NCBI RefSeq assembly: GCF_001550375.1
Contig: NZ_LRTR01000802.1
Span: 1 to 33,232 of the forward strand
Direction: 5' to 3'
DNA from: Streptomyces europaeiscabiei
GTDB taxonomy: Bacteria; Actinomycetota; Actinomycetes; Streptomycetales; Streptomycetaceae
DNA length: 33,232 bases
Of this stretch, positions 9,101 through 17,164 are shown in pieces. The translations under genes were made by a program, and so were the position numbers. Under the pieces are notes generated by a model that worked only from the letters and a program-made list of their open reading frames with translations, was not told the origin of the DNA and ran no database searches. Numbering within the stretch: position 1 is the stretch's first letter; each line of letters begins with the position of its first letter.

Positions 9101-9459
9101 GAACTCACCAGTCGCGTCACGTCGAACAGCCGCCGGTCGGCGGTCCCGTTCGCGATCAGCGGTTCGGCGTCGCGCGGCAGGACGTACGCGTGGCCCGCGG
9201 CCTGCTGGACGCGGAAGGCCATCCCCTCGCGGCCCTCGGCGGCCACCACACCGGTGACCTTGCCCTTGGCGTCGAGGGTCACTTTGTCGCCGGTGACGAG
9301 GGTGACGGTCCTCGCGGGGGCGCCGACCGGAGGCCACGACCGGGCGGCCTCGGCACGGTCGGACGTGCTCATCAGCAGCCCGGCACCGAGCGCCGCCGCC
9401 AGGGCGGCCGCCAACGGGACGGTGGTGACCACGCGTTTCCTGCGCTTGTGTGACTTCAA
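6130..9459 (-). CDS. Secreted S8 (subtilisin-like) serine peptidase, large form
   Basis: I chose the TTG at 9459: GAAAGG lies six bases upstream and the product (1109 residues) begins with a classic signal peptide (MKSHKRRKR, a long alanine/leucine core, then cleavage near DRAEA). An upstream ATG at 9483 would add eight residues and has a poorer ribosome site. In ATG-based numbering the triad is D238 (VAVLDTG), H270 (GHGTHVAS) and S447 (GTSMATPHVAG), with oxyanion N368 (AAGNEG). An inhibitor-like propeptide of about 150 residues precedes the catalytic domain. The last 600 residues are beta-rich, starting with an Fn3-like segment (YRNAGTEPVTLDL, VPAGGEATATV), without sortase or membrane anchor. 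The enzyme is expected outside the cell as a broad endopeptidase. It is monocistronic: a terminator precedes it (9519-9552) and another follows. Confidence 0.93.
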   Translation of the reverse strand: MKSHKRRKRVVTTVPLAAALAAALGAGLLMSTSDRAEAARSWPPVGAPARTVTLVTGDKVTLDAKGKVTGVVAAEGREGMAFRVQQAAGHAYVLPRDAEPLIANGTADRRLFDVTRLVSSRYDDAHRSDLPLIVTYDKGTSLSASTFRGAGATVRRDLPSINGDAVRARKSEGSALWETLTSATGSAKVKKIWLDGKVRATLDRSVPQIGVPAAHAAGYDGKGVKVAVLDTGVDATHPDLKDRIDEAKNFSTAADTVDRAGHGTHVASTIAGSGAASPTGAKYAGVAPGARLVVGKVLNDSGEGDDSGVIAGMQWAVAQGAKVVNMSLGGTDTPGIDPVEQAVNDLSARSGTLFVIAAGNEGPGEGTIGTPGSAAAALTVGAVDRKDAIAEFSSRGPTADGFLKPDVTAPGVDIVAAKAAEGDMGDPAADGYVSMSGTSMATPHVAGAAAILAQQHPDWTGPQIKAALTASAKPTAATSAYIQGTGRADVARAIAQQLTSSPTALGFGTQAYPHTDDRPVAKDVTYRNAGTEPVTLDLATEAYGNDGKPAAEGLFTVSPQRLTVPAGGEATATVTTDTRVGTAEGSFGGSLTATTADGTTTARTSLGVVREVESYDLTIKHLDLKGKALRDALTSIYGLDNDVWTEASDEKDGEVTIRLPKGRYALEGVLRTVSTGGSVLLHPKFALTKDTTLVMDARKTKPVKITVPDGAAKPAGAMFFFHIDVNNKPYTSVYDARSFGSIRVGQLGAPAPAAEVSAMYHGIWTHKSVNYRLAWNRTGDLSGFTKNVKRAQLTKVKVIVGTPVKGKTTTIAAAPLTHGGFYNQHSTAGRLPLTGTDYVLPNGIKWFYQASQYGAPDAEGEPTWESTQAGIPRAYAAGKDHTQRFNIGVFGPALPSGPLSAVLDRPEAVRVGDTFTAYLPLFSDGVGNVGTSDHTKARSSLHADGKKIFAMNAPLDGDSYTLPEGKRTYKLAVDVSRAPAQSAVSTRTTATWTFASAHVSGDTPERLPLTVVRYTPSLSTASTAKAGTTLTVPFSLQGAATKVATLRKLAFTVSYDDGRTWKKTTAVNGKLLKLRSPAKPGPVSLRVTLTDSDGNTLTQTIHRAYRTTK

Positions 9460-9518
9460 CTTAGGCCTTTCGGCATGGTTCATGGCGATTTACTCGCCGG
9501 CTCGGGGCAGTATCAGGG

Positions 9519-9552
9519 CGCGGCCGAGCGACACTGTGGCCGCTCGGCCGCG
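9519..9552 (-). terminator. Terminator of the GntR-ABC operon
   Basis: A perfect 12-bp stem (9519-9530 with 9541-9552) and a 10-nt loop, 56 nt beyond the permease stop. It separates the ABC operon from the downstream peptidase gene on the same strand. Confidence 0.75.
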
Positions 9553-9608
9553 TAGGGGGCGGAAGACCGCCAGGAAGATCGGGTCGGACGAGGCGCCTGG
9601 CCGGACGG

Positions 9609-10619
9609 TCAGACGAGGCGCTTGCGACCCCAGAGGATGACGAACGCCGCAATGCCGGCGGTCAGGGCCAGCAGGATCAAGGCGCCGAGCCACTGCATGG
9701 ACGACATCTGGGAGATCGGGATGTAGTCGACCGACCAGCCGACGACCTGTGCCTTGTCCAGGCAGGCGTCGCGGGCCTTCTCCGTTCCCTCGGCGCAACT
9801 GCCCCAGCCGATGAGGTCACCCGAGGCCGTGAGGTAGAACTCGTCCAGCTGGTGGGCGCCGTCGGGCACGTTCGGCATGGAGTTGTCCCCGACACCGTTG
9901 TGGCTGGTGACCGTGACGACGTTCCCGAGGGACAGCCGGAAGTACGACCAGACCATCTGCACGGCGACGGCGAAGCCCAGGGTGACGACCATGGACAGCA
10001 GGGTTCGCCGCAGCAGCATGCCGATCGCCACGCCACCGACGACGGTGAGCAGGGCGAGGGCCACGGGCACGGGTCCACTGCTGTCGAAGGCGGCGCCCTC
10101 GGCCCAGTTCAGGGCGTACGACGACGACTTGACGGGCGACCACCACCAAGTGAAGGCGGCGGAGAGCGCAGTGGTGCACACCACGACCACGAGCGCGGTC
10201 GCACCGAGCTTGGTGGCGAGCCAGCGAACGCGGCTGGCGGACTGCGCGTTGACCAGCTTGGCGGTGCCGCTCTCCAGGTCGCCGGCGAGCAGGGGCGCAC
10301 CGAGAAAGACACCGATCACGATGGGCAGGAACCCGAGCAGCTGAGCGGCCAGGTTGAGCGGCTTCTGGTCGAATTTCTCCTCCCAGCCGGACTTGAGGTC
10401 GGGATAGCCGTATCCGTCGAGGTACGTGATCATCTGCTGACGCTGGTAGACGAGCACCGCCAAGGTGACCGCGCTGGCGGCCAGCAGCGTCCAGTAGGCG
10501 GCGCGGTGCTGACGCCAGACTAGCCAGTTCATGCCGCTGAGCCGGAGGCCACGACCACGGCCGGCTTCGGCGGTGGCGGAGTCGTATGAGGTGCTGTCGC
10601 TGGTGGTCATCGTGCTCAT
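9609..10619 (-). CDS. ABC transporter permease (ABC-2 type)
   Basis: A protein of 336 residues and about six membrane segments: one at residues 38-56 (AYWTLLAASAVTLAVLVY), a second near LGFLPIVIGVFLGAPLL, then ALVVVVCTTALSAAFTW, VALALLTVVGGVAIGMLL and a C-terminal pair ending in LTAGIAAFVILWGRKRLV. A 95-residue extracytoplasmic loop with two cysteines lies before the last segment. Its ATG overlaps the ATPase stop codon (ATGA), so the two are translationally coupled and form one exporter. The substrate is not evident; in the YtrA-type operons of Gram-positive bacteria such exporters respond to cell-envelope stress or lantibiotics. Confidence 0.85.
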   Translation of the reverse strand: MSTMTTSDSTSYDSATAEAGRGRGLRLSGMNWLVWRQHRAAYWTLLAASAVTLAVLVYQRQQMITYLDGYGYPDLKSGWEEKFDQKPLNLAAQLLGFLPIVIGVFLGAPLLAGDLESGTAKLVNAQSASRVRWLATKLGATALVVVVCTTALSAAFTWWWSPVKSSSYALNWAEGAAFDSSGPVPVALALLTVVGGVAIGMLLRRTLLSMVVTLGFAVAVQMVWSYFRLSLGNVVTVTSHNGVGDNSMPNVPDGAHQLDEFYLTASGDLIGWGSCAEGTEKARDACLDKAQVVGWSVDYIPISQMSSMQWLGALILLALTAGIAAFVILWGRKRLV

Positions 10620-11560
10620 GCCGCCACCGCCTGCGGGCCGACGTAGGAGCTGGGACTGATCAGAGGTGGGGCTTCAGGCGAGCGCAGATAGGCGAGCAGG
10701 AGTTCCTCCAGGTTGGGGGTGCTCGCCTCCCAGGGGCCGGTGACCGGCCCGTCGGGGCGTACCAGTGAGGTGAACTGCCGTCCGCTGGTCCGGGTTTCTA
10801 CCACGGTGTGGTATGCCAGCTCCGGGGGCGTCCGCCCGTCCACGTGGGCCCCGGTCAGTACGGCGTGGGCGGAGCGCAGTTCGTCGACCTCACCGGCCAG
10901 GCGCAGTCCACCGCCCGCGATGACCAGCAGGTAGTCGCAGGTGTTCTCCAGCTCGGCGAGCATGTGCGTGGACATCAGCACGGTGGTGCCGCGCTCGGTG
11001 GCCTCGGCCAGCAGCGTGCCCATCAACTCGTGGCGCACCAGCGGGTCGAGGTCCGACATCGGCTCGTCGAGGAGCAGCAGGTCGGGACGCTTGCCGAAGG
11101 AGACGGCGAAGGCCACCCTGGTGCGCTGGCCGCCGGAGAGTGTGCCGATCTTCGCGTCGAAGGGCACGTTGCCCGCGCGGACGATGTTCTCGGCGGCCCG
11201 CTGGTCCCAGCCAGGGTTGAGTTCGCGGCCCATGCGCAGGGTCTCGGCGACGGTGAACCGCCGGAAAAGGGGCTTCTCCTGGGCGAGGAACGCGATACGC
11301 CGAGTGGCCTCCGCCGACTCCGGGGCCGCGCCGAACACGCGCAGGGTGCCGGTGGTCGGCTCCAGCAGGTTGGCGGCGATGGCCATCAGCGTGGTCTTGC
11401 CGGCCCCGTTGGGTCCCACCAGACCGCAGATGCGCCCGGCCGGCAGCCGGAAGGAGCAGTCCCGCAGCGCCCAGCCCCGGCGGTACTTCCGGCCGACCCC
11501 GCGGGCTTCTATCGCGGCGGTGTCCGCCGGCCCCCCGTAACCCGTCTCGTAGCTCATCAT
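10616..11560 (-). CDS. ABC transporter ATP-binding protein
   Basis: A protein of 314 residues with a single nucleotide-binding domain: Walker A GPNGAGKT (49-56), Q-loop AQEK (about 93-96), signature LSGGQ (141-145) and Walker B LLLLDEP (161-167) with the catalytic glutamate, then an H-loop STHM. The last 90 residues are the C-terminal extension typical of drug or bacteriocin exporters. The ATG overlaps the GntR stop (ATGA) and the stop overlaps the permease start (ATGA): regulator, ATPase and permease are made from one message in fixed order. It powers the permease encoded next. Confidence 0.93.
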   Translation of the reverse strand: MMSYETGYGGPADTAAIEARGVGRKYRRGWALRDCSFRLPAGRICGLVGPNGAGKTTLMAIAANLLEPTTGTLRVFGAAPESAEATRRIAFLAQEKPLFRRFTVAETLRMGRELNPGWDQRAAENIVRAGNVPFDAKIGTLSGGQRTRVAFAVSFGKRPDLLLLDEPMSDLDPLVRHELMGTLLAEATERGTTVLMSTHMLAELENTCDYLLVIAGGGLRLAGEVDELRSAHAVLTGAHVDGRTPPELAYHTVVETRTSGRQFTSLVRPDGPVTGPWEASTPNLEELLLAYLRSPEAPPLISPSSYVGPQAVAA

Positions 11561-12036
11561 GCGTGTCCCCTTGTTCCTGTTGTTCCTGTTGTTGCTGTTG
11601 TTCCTGTTGTTGCTGTTCGCTCGTGCTCGGCGGCAGGCCCGGTCCCGGCGTACCGCTCCTCCATCACCGACGCGACCAGAGCGGCCACGTCGTCCTGCTC
11701 AAGACCCGCTTCGCGGGCCCGGTCCATCCAGTCCACCAACTCGCCGCGCAGCGGCGAATCCGCGCCCGCCTGGGGACGAGCAAGCGACTGACGTACGAAG
11801 GTCCCCAGTCCCGGCCGTGCTTCGACCAGGCCCTCCCGCTCCAGTTCGCGGTACGCCTTGAGCGTGGTGTTGGGGTTGACCGCGGAGGCCTGGGCGACCG
11901 CCTTGGCCGTGGGCAACTGATCTCCGGGCCCCAGTACGCCGAGCCTCAGCGCCTGCTTGGTCTGCTGAACGATCTGCTGATAGGCGGCGACCCCGCTCCG
12001 CCTGTCGATGCGGAACTCCAACCCCTTCACCACCAT
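11557..12036 (-). CDS. GntR-family regulator, YtrA subfamily
   Basis: A protein of 159 residues. Residues 10-75 are the GntR winged helix (GVAAYQQIVQQTKQALRLG, PTAKAVAQASAVNPNTTLKA, EREGLVEARPGLGTFV). Only a short C-terminal helix region follows, which defines the small YtrA subfamily rather than FadR or HutC types. The last 20 residues are low-complexity (TATTGTTATTGTTGTRG). First gene of a three-gene operon with its own ABC exporter. A perfect 26-bp palindrome covers its start codon, the expected site of autorepression, with inducer release switching on the exporter. GTG codons at 12033 and 12030 are alternative starts. Confidence 0.9.
   Translation of the reverse strand: MVVKGLEFRIDRRSGVAAYQQIVQQTKQALRLGVLGPGDQLPTAKAVAQASAVNPNTTLKAYRELEREGLVEARPGLGTFVRQSLARPQAGADSPLRGELVDWMDRAREAGLEQDDVAALVASVMEERYAGTGPAAEHERTATTGTTATTGTTGTRGHA
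11568..11621. repeat. TTGTTCC/TTGTTGC tandem repeat in the GntR 3' end
   Basis: A run of imperfect TGTTCCTGT and TGTTGCTGT units encodes the threonine/glycine/alanine-rich tail of the regulator. The T-rich plus-strand composition is unusual for this genome. Confidence 0.75.
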
Positions 12037-12059
12037 TTCACTAGTCGACTAGTGAAATG
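12034..12059. promoter_or_regulatory. Perfect 26-bp palindrome: GntR operator over start codon
   Basis: The two 13-base halves, centred between 12046 and 12047, are exact complements (half-site CATTTCACTAGTC). The GntR start codon is formed by its left end. Position just downstream of the promoter at 12060-12089 fits an autorepressor site blocking transcription start. Confidence 0.8.
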
Positions 12060-12089
12060 ATGATGGAGCACGGATCGCGAACCTGTCAA
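12060..12089 (-). promoter_or_regulatory. Promoter of the GntR-ABC operon
   Basis: On the minus strand a perfect -35 TTGACA (12089-12084), an 18-nt spacer and CATCAT (12065-12060, four of six consensus bases) form a sigma-70-like promoter. Transcription would begin inside the palindrome, leaving a leader of only about 15-18 nt. Confidence 0.6.
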
Positions 12090-12640
12090 AGCCCACAGGT
12101 CGGGGCGCCGGTGACGCGGCAGGACGCGTGGCCCGTGGCGGAGCGGCACCGTAGGACCGGCCGCGTTCTCGGCAGCAATGCATGGAGCGCCTACGCGCGC
12201 AGTCGGGGTGGCTGTCAGGCGTGCAGGGGGTGTCAGGTCGGCAGGGGTGAGTGGGATGCCTGACTGTGCAGGCTCTGCCCGTGGTTCACATGGAGTAGGG
12301 CTTCGCTTGCCGTGTCTGGGAAGGGGTCGGTCTCTATGTCCGGCGCTCCCTTCACTTGTGTCGTCTTGACAATCGCGAATGTGCTCAACCGGCAGGGAGG
12401 GGCTTCGGTCGCACCTGACGTGGACGGCATCTGTTGGCTGGCGCCCGAGCTGCCACGGGCGGGGCCGGTTCGACCGCTGAGGGGCGCAGGCGCAGGCGCG
12501 GGCGCCCGGCGCTGTGGGCAGGCCCTGTGTCTTCCACGGGCAGCCGCAGCCGCAGCCGCAGTGATCCGCTCATGGCTCCGCCCGTGACTCGCCGGACGGG
12601 ACCGAGTCCCACCGGCTCCTGTGGAGGGGTGCCCCGGAAT
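12090..12640. other. Gene-free spacer
   Basis: No frame has recognisable coding character. It holds G/C hexamer runs: CAGGCG-like units near 12486-12506 and AGCCGC units near 12541-12560. A TTGACA at about 12367 has no matching -10 element. Confidence 0.45.
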
Positions 12641-12642
12641 CC

Positions 12643-12671
12643 TTGACGAGACGGTGCGTATCGTCTAGCTT
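12643..12671 (+). promoter_or_regulatory. Sigma-70-like promoter of the ABC-F gene
   Basis: TTGACG (12643-12648), a 17-nt spacer and TAGCTT (12666-12671) match the Streptomyces housekeeping consensus. Transcription would begin near 12678, which rules out a translation start upstream of that point. Confidence 0.68.
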
Positions 12672-12744
12672 TTTGTTCGTCGGTCGGCAGATGGTCTTCC
12701 CTCTGCTCGCCACACGATCCTGTTCGCCCAGCAAAGGACTGCTC

Positions 12745-14433
12745 TTGCGCTGTGCTTCCGTCGACACCACCGTCACCGCTTCTCCTCGCACCACGTCACA
12801 GATCGCTCTCGCCGAAGTGACCAAGCGCTACGGCGACTGCATGGTGCTGGACCGTGTGTCTCTCACTGTCCGGCCGGGCGAGAAGGTCGGGATCGTCGGG
12901 GACAACGGCTCTGGCAAGTCCACACTCCTACGGCTGCTGGCAGGACAGGAGCCTGTCGACAACGGCAGTCTGACCGTCATGGCGCCGGGCGGGATCGGCC
13001 ACCTTCGCCAGACGCTCGATCTACCCGGCTCGGCGCGCGTCGGCGATGCCGTGGATCACGTACTGGGCGAACTGCGCGACCTGGAGCACCGTATTCGTGT
13101 CACCGAGGCCACACTGGGCACGGCCGGGACTGCGGAGTTCGACCGCTACGCCGCACTGGTGGCCGAGTTCGATGCGCGGGGCGGGCACGGAGCGGATCGC
13201 CGGGTCGAGATGTGCCTGCGCCGGCTCGGAGAGCACGCGCCACTGGACCGGGAGCGCGTGCTGCGTACCCTTTCCGGCGGGCAGCGCTCCCGGCTCGCGC
13301 TCGCCGCGACCCTGGCACTGGCCCCGGAACTGCTGCTGCTCGACGAGCCGACCAACGATCTGGACGACGAGGCCGTGGTCTGGCTCGAAGGGCACCTGCA
13401 CCGTCACCGGGGCACGGTCATCGTGGCCACGCACGATCGGGCGTTCCTGGAACGCGTCACCGAGACCATCCTGGAAGTGGACCACGAGCAGCGCACGGTA
13501 CGGCGCTTCGGCAATGGATACGCCGGCTTTCTCGCCGCCAAGGCGGCGGCCCGAGCCCGGTGGGTGTGGGATCACGAGCAATGGCGCGATGAGGTCGCCC
13601 GACAGGAGCACCTCGCCGACTCCGGCATCGGGCTGCTGGCCGAGATCCCCCGCAAGGGGCCGTGGGCCTTCAGCGGAGCCGGGGCCTTTCGAGCGCGCTC
13701 GCGGACACACGGCGCACAAAGCCGCATCCGGAACGCACGGGAGCGGTTGCAACGGCTCACGGAGTTCCCCGTGCCGCCACCCCCGCAGCCACTACGATTC
13801 ACAGGCCGCGTCGAAAGCACGCCGACCGCCGAGGGAACGCCAACGGCAGCGCACCTGGAAAACGTTCTGGTCAAAGGGCGGTTGTCCGTTCCGTCCCTGC
13901 AACTCGCCCCTGGTGACCGACTCCTCGTCACCGGTCCCAACGGCGTCGGCAAAAGCACTCTGCTCCAGCTGTTGGCAGGGGAACTGACACCTGACACCGG
14001 TATCGTGCGCCGACCGCACCGGGTCGGATTCCTACGTCAGCAAAGTGCGCCCGACGACGCGTTCGACGCCCGAACGCTGCTCGCGGCATTCGCAGCCGAC
14101 AGGGCGGGGCAGCCCGACGAACATGCCGACGCGCTCATCGCGCTCGGCCTGTTCCACGCCGCCGACCTCGCTGTTCCGGTACGGAACCTGTCCGTCGGGC
14201 AGCGACGCAAGCTCGAACTGGCCCGGCTGGTGACGGCCGGCCCGCTCGATCTGCTACTGCTCGACGAGCCGACGAACCACCTGGCCCCCGCCCTGATGGA
14301 GGAGATCGAGGCAGCCCTGGCCCACTACACCGGCACGCTGGTCGTGGTGACGCACGACCGGCTCCTGCGCGAACGCTTCCACGGGCCCCGCCTGGAACTA
14401 CCCCTGGCCACTGAGGAGAAGCGCCAGAACTGA
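12745..14433 (+). CDS. ABC-F ATPase, probable ribosome-protection antibiotic resistance protein (TlrC type)
   Basis: Two nucleotide-binding domains in one chain and no membrane segments, the definition of ABC-F. From the TTG at 12745 (AAAGGA six bases upstream; 562 residues): Walker A1 GDNGSGKS (52-59), signature LSGGQ (176-180), Walker B1 LLLLDE (196-201), a long inter-domain linker (about 265-345) rich in arginine that reaches into the ribosome in this family, Walker A2 GPNGVGKS (397-404), atypical signature LSVGQ (482-486), Walker B2 LLLLDE (503-508). Linker and layout resemble the TlrC, OleB and SrmB proteins of macrolide producers, which displace drugs from the 50S subunit. The drug is unknown and no biosynthetic gene lies nearby. 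An in-frame ATG at 12691 would give an N-terminal extension of 18 residues. Confidence 0.88.
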   Translation: MRCASVDTTVTASPRTTSQIALAEVTKRYGDCMVLDRVSLTVRPGEKVGIVGDNGSGKSTLLRLLAGQEPVDNGSLTVMAPGGIGHLRQTLDLPGSARVGDAVDHVLGELRDLEHRIRVTEATLGTAGTAEFDRYAALVAEFDARGGHGADRRVEMCLRRLGEHAPLDRERVLRTLSGGQRSRLALAATLALAPELLLLDEPTNDLDDEAVVWLEGHLHRHRGTVIVATHDRAFLERVTETILEVDHEQRTVRRFGNGYAGFLAAKAAARARWVWDHEQWRDEVARQEHLADSGIGLLAEIPRKGPWAFSGAGAFRARSRTHGAQSRIRNARERLQRLTEFPVPPPPQPLRFTGRVESTPTAEGTPTAAHLENVLVKGRLSVPSLQLAPGDRLLVTGPNGVGKSTLLQLLAGELTPDTGIVRRPHRVGFLRQQSAPDDAFDARTLLAAFAADRAGQPDEHADALIALGLFHAADLAVPVRNLSVGQRRKLELARLVTAGPLDLLLLDEPTNHLAPALMEEIEAALAHYTGTLVVVTHDRLLRERFHGPRLELPLATEEKRQN

Positions 14434-15056
<623 letters not shown>

Positions 15057-15227
15057 ATGGTTCCCCTGCTACTGGTTCTGCTGCTCGCCCTGATTCTCTT
15101 CGGCGCCGGGTTCGCCCTCAAGGCCCTGTGGTGGATCGCCGTGATCGTCCTGGTGATCTGGCTGGTCGGATTCCTCGCCCGCTCCACCGGGCCAGGCGGG
15201 AAGCGAGGCCGCTGGTATCGCTGGTAG
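15057..15227 (+). CDS. Small hydrophobic membrane protein
   Basis: A protein of 56 residues. ATG 15057 has GGAGG about nine bases upstream; an earlier ATG at 15006 would add a polar leader without a ribosome site. Two membrane segments lie close together (VPLLLVLLLALILFGAGFAL and LWWIAVIVLVIWLVGFLA), followed by a basic tail (GGKRGRWYRW). It matches the short, very conserved 'hydrophobic protein' that many Streptomyces encode, often as part of the general stress response; no function is established. An 11-bp terminator follows. Confidence 0.85.
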   Translation: MVPLLLVLLLALILFGAGFALKALWWIAVIVLVIWLVGFLARSTGPGGKRGRWYRW

Positions 15228-15254
15228 GACGCGCCCAGAACGCGCGGGACATGA

Positions 15255-15281
15255 GGGGCGCACCGATCACCGGTGCGCCCC
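15255..15281 (+). terminator. Intrinsic terminator of the hydrophobic protein gene
   Basis: A perfect 11-bp stem (15255-15265 with 15271-15281) and a 5-nt loop, 27 nt after the stop. Confidence 0.8.
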
Positions 15282-15604
15282 CACCCATGTCCGCATGTCT
15301 CTCACGTCCTGTACACACGACTGGTCGTATCGCCAGGACTCTCCGCGGGTACGCGCCCGGTCAGGCCCGAGGTCGATTCCTGTGCCGGAAAGGGAACCCT
15401 GGCACCTCCAACGGGAACCGGCCTCGGGCCCTACGCATTCGCGTCGGCCAGAGCCTCGTCGGAGGACCCAGGCCGTGGTTCAGCGGGGCCCCCGCCTCCG
15501 GAGTCTTCTCCGCGAACGCCTTCGCGGCCGCCTCCGCGTTCAGGTCCAGACCACATCGCCCGCCTCTGCCGACAGCCCACGGGGCATCACACTAGGCTGA
15601 GGTC
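15282..15604. other. Gene-free spacer
   Basis: Open frames on the plus strand are proline/arginine-rich without family features. I see no gene or repeat here. GAGG at 15600-15603 region is the only candidate ribosome site for the next gene. Confidence 0.4.
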
Positions 15605-16081
15605 ATGCCACCGTGCCTGGACGTCTACGTGTGGGTTCCGCAGCGCACACCCAGCGTCTTCCAAGCGTTCATCGACCGCTACGTCGATACCGAGAACCCC
15701 GGTGACGAACGGCTACGCGCCTTCATGCGGACCTATGTTGTGGGAGCGCCGGACGAGGGGGACGACCTGGCTCTCGCCGAGCTTGGCCGGGTAGATGACT
15801 CCGGCAGTGCCTTTTCGCTCTACGTGAGGGCACGCGAGTTCTACGGGGCCATCATCACGGTTGCTCACGACGGTGCAGCCGTGTTGGGCCTCAGCCTCGA
15901 CGACCCGGACAACTCCCCGCTGACAAGGGAGTCAGCTCGACACCTCCTTGGCCGGCTCTGCCATGAATTCTCGTCCCCCGCCGGCATCGCAGGAGCGGAG
16001 GTGCCACCGCCCCGGTCTCGGGCGGAATGGGAGGAGAGCTGGGTTGAGCTGCGTACAGGGGTACTCCCCAACGTGCGGTGA
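15605..16081 (+). CDS. Hypothetical protein, 158 aa
   Basis: A soluble, acidic protein with no signal peptide or membrane segment. Recognisable features are an N-terminal strand/helix (CLDVYVWVPQRTPSVFQAFI, DRYVD), a central SAFSLYVRAREFYGAIITVA and a C-terminal ESARHLLGRLCHEF helix. Composition, codon use and a sensible start support a real gene. The overall look (small, acidic, one compact domain, lone gene) is similar to immunity or SMI1/KNR4-like proteins, but I see no defining motif and do not assign it. Confidence 0.72.
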   Translation: MPPCLDVYVWVPQRTPSVFQAFIDRYVDTENPGDERLRAFMRTYVVGAPDEGDDLALAELGRVDDSGSAFSLYVRAREFYGAIITVAHDGAAVLGLSLDDPDNSPLTRESARHLLGRLCHEFSSPAGIAGAEVPPPRSRAEWEESWVELRTGVLPNVR

Positions 16082-16405
16082 CTGCATGAGGATCAGCAAC
16101 CTGTTGTCGACCGCGCGCACTCGGCCACCAGGACGTCAGCCACCTTGGGTGGACGCCAGGGGGGCGTGGCTGGCCGCGTTCTGAGCGGGCCGGACTCACA
16201 CCATCGTCCAGGGGTATCGGCGGCTCCGGACAGCGCGATGCGTGAAGACGACGCCGACTGCTGCGGTGGTGGACGCTCCTGCGGTGACCGGGGCGGCGCG
16301 GCAAGCGGCAGAGTGGGCGACGGGAGCGAGGTCTGCTGTATGCCTGTCCGCTCCGCAGTGGCTGCCCTCCATATCCGAGTGCGCGTATGAACGGAGCTGC
16401 ATAGG
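16082..16405. other. Gene-free spacer
   Basis: No supported gene, repeat or strong hairpin. GGAG at 16395-16398 region precedes the methyltransferase start. Confidence 0.4.
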
Positions 16406-17164
16406 GTGACCGGCGTGGACCCAGCTGACTTCTACACAGGCATTGTGGCGGACCTCTACGGACCGCTGAAGGCCTTCTCCCAGGACCCCGAACCCTACGC
16501 AGCCTTCATCCAGCAAACCGGCGTGCCGGCACTGGAGTTGGGGTGCGGAGACGGTGATCCCCTGCTCGAACTGCGCCGACGCGGCCTGGACGTCGACGGC
16601 GTCGACTCCTCATCCGACATGCTGGAGCGGCTTCGGCGCCGGGCGGAGGAACAGGACATCGGTGCCACCGTCTTCCACCAGCGCATGGAAACTCTGAACC
16701 TGCCCCGCCGCTACCGGGCGATCTTCCTCGCCGGACCGACCTTCACCCTGCTCCCCGACGACGACACAGCGCTCGCCGCCCTGCGCGGCATCAGCGCTCA
16801 CCTGGCGGAGAGCGGCACCGCCCTGGTACCCCTGTTCACCCCCACACCGACCCCCACCGAACAGATCGGCCGGGTTCGCACGGCCGCGGCACCCGACGGC
16901 GCCGAACTCCGGGTATCCGTCGTCGCCGAGCAACGCGACGAGACGGCCCGAACCCAGACGACGCTTCTGCGCTACGAACGCCACCACGGCTCGGACAGCA
17001 GCATCGAAGAGCGCCCATGGATCATGCATTGGTACACCCGGGAGCAATTCGAGAAGCTGGCCACGACCGCCGGCCTGACAGTGACCGCGGTGACGGACCC
17101 GGACGGCAAGCCGGCCCCTGTTGATGGCACCGGCCTGCTGCACTTCCGGCTCCGAGTCACCTGA
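16406..17164 (+). CDS. Class I SAM-dependent methyltransferase
   Basis: A protein of 252 residues. Motif I ELGCGDGD (44-51) binds S-adenosylmethionine; the acidic residue of motif II is in VDGVDSSSDM (about 63-72). A post-I region (IFLAGPTFTLLPDDD) and a C-terminal sheet (WYTREQFEKLATTAGLTVTA) complete a Rossmann-type methyltransferase. GTG 16406 is used; GTG 16415 is an alternative. The substrate cannot be told from sequence: neighbours are an unknown protein and a P-loop kinase with no shared operon, so a small-molecule or self-resistance role is only a guess. Confidence 0.88.
   Translation: MTGVDPADFYTGIVADLYGPLKAFSQDPEPYAAFIQQTGVPALELGCGDGDPLLELRRRGLDVDGVDSSSDMLERLRRRAEEQDIGATVFHQRMETLNLPRRYRAIFLAGPTFTLLPDDDTALAALRGISAHLAESGTALVPLFTPTPTPTEQIGRVRTAAAPDGAELRVSVVAEQRDETARTQTTLLRYERHHGSDSSIEERPWIMHWYTREQFEKLATTAGLTVTAVTDPDGKPAPVDGTGLLHFRLRVT

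Noticed and set aside
6034..9453. A plus-strand open frame of 1139 codons
   Set aside because: It is the antisense shadow of the S8 peptidase, which has signal peptide, catalytic triad and terminator. The plus-strand translation is Gly/Arg/Val-rich without any domain.
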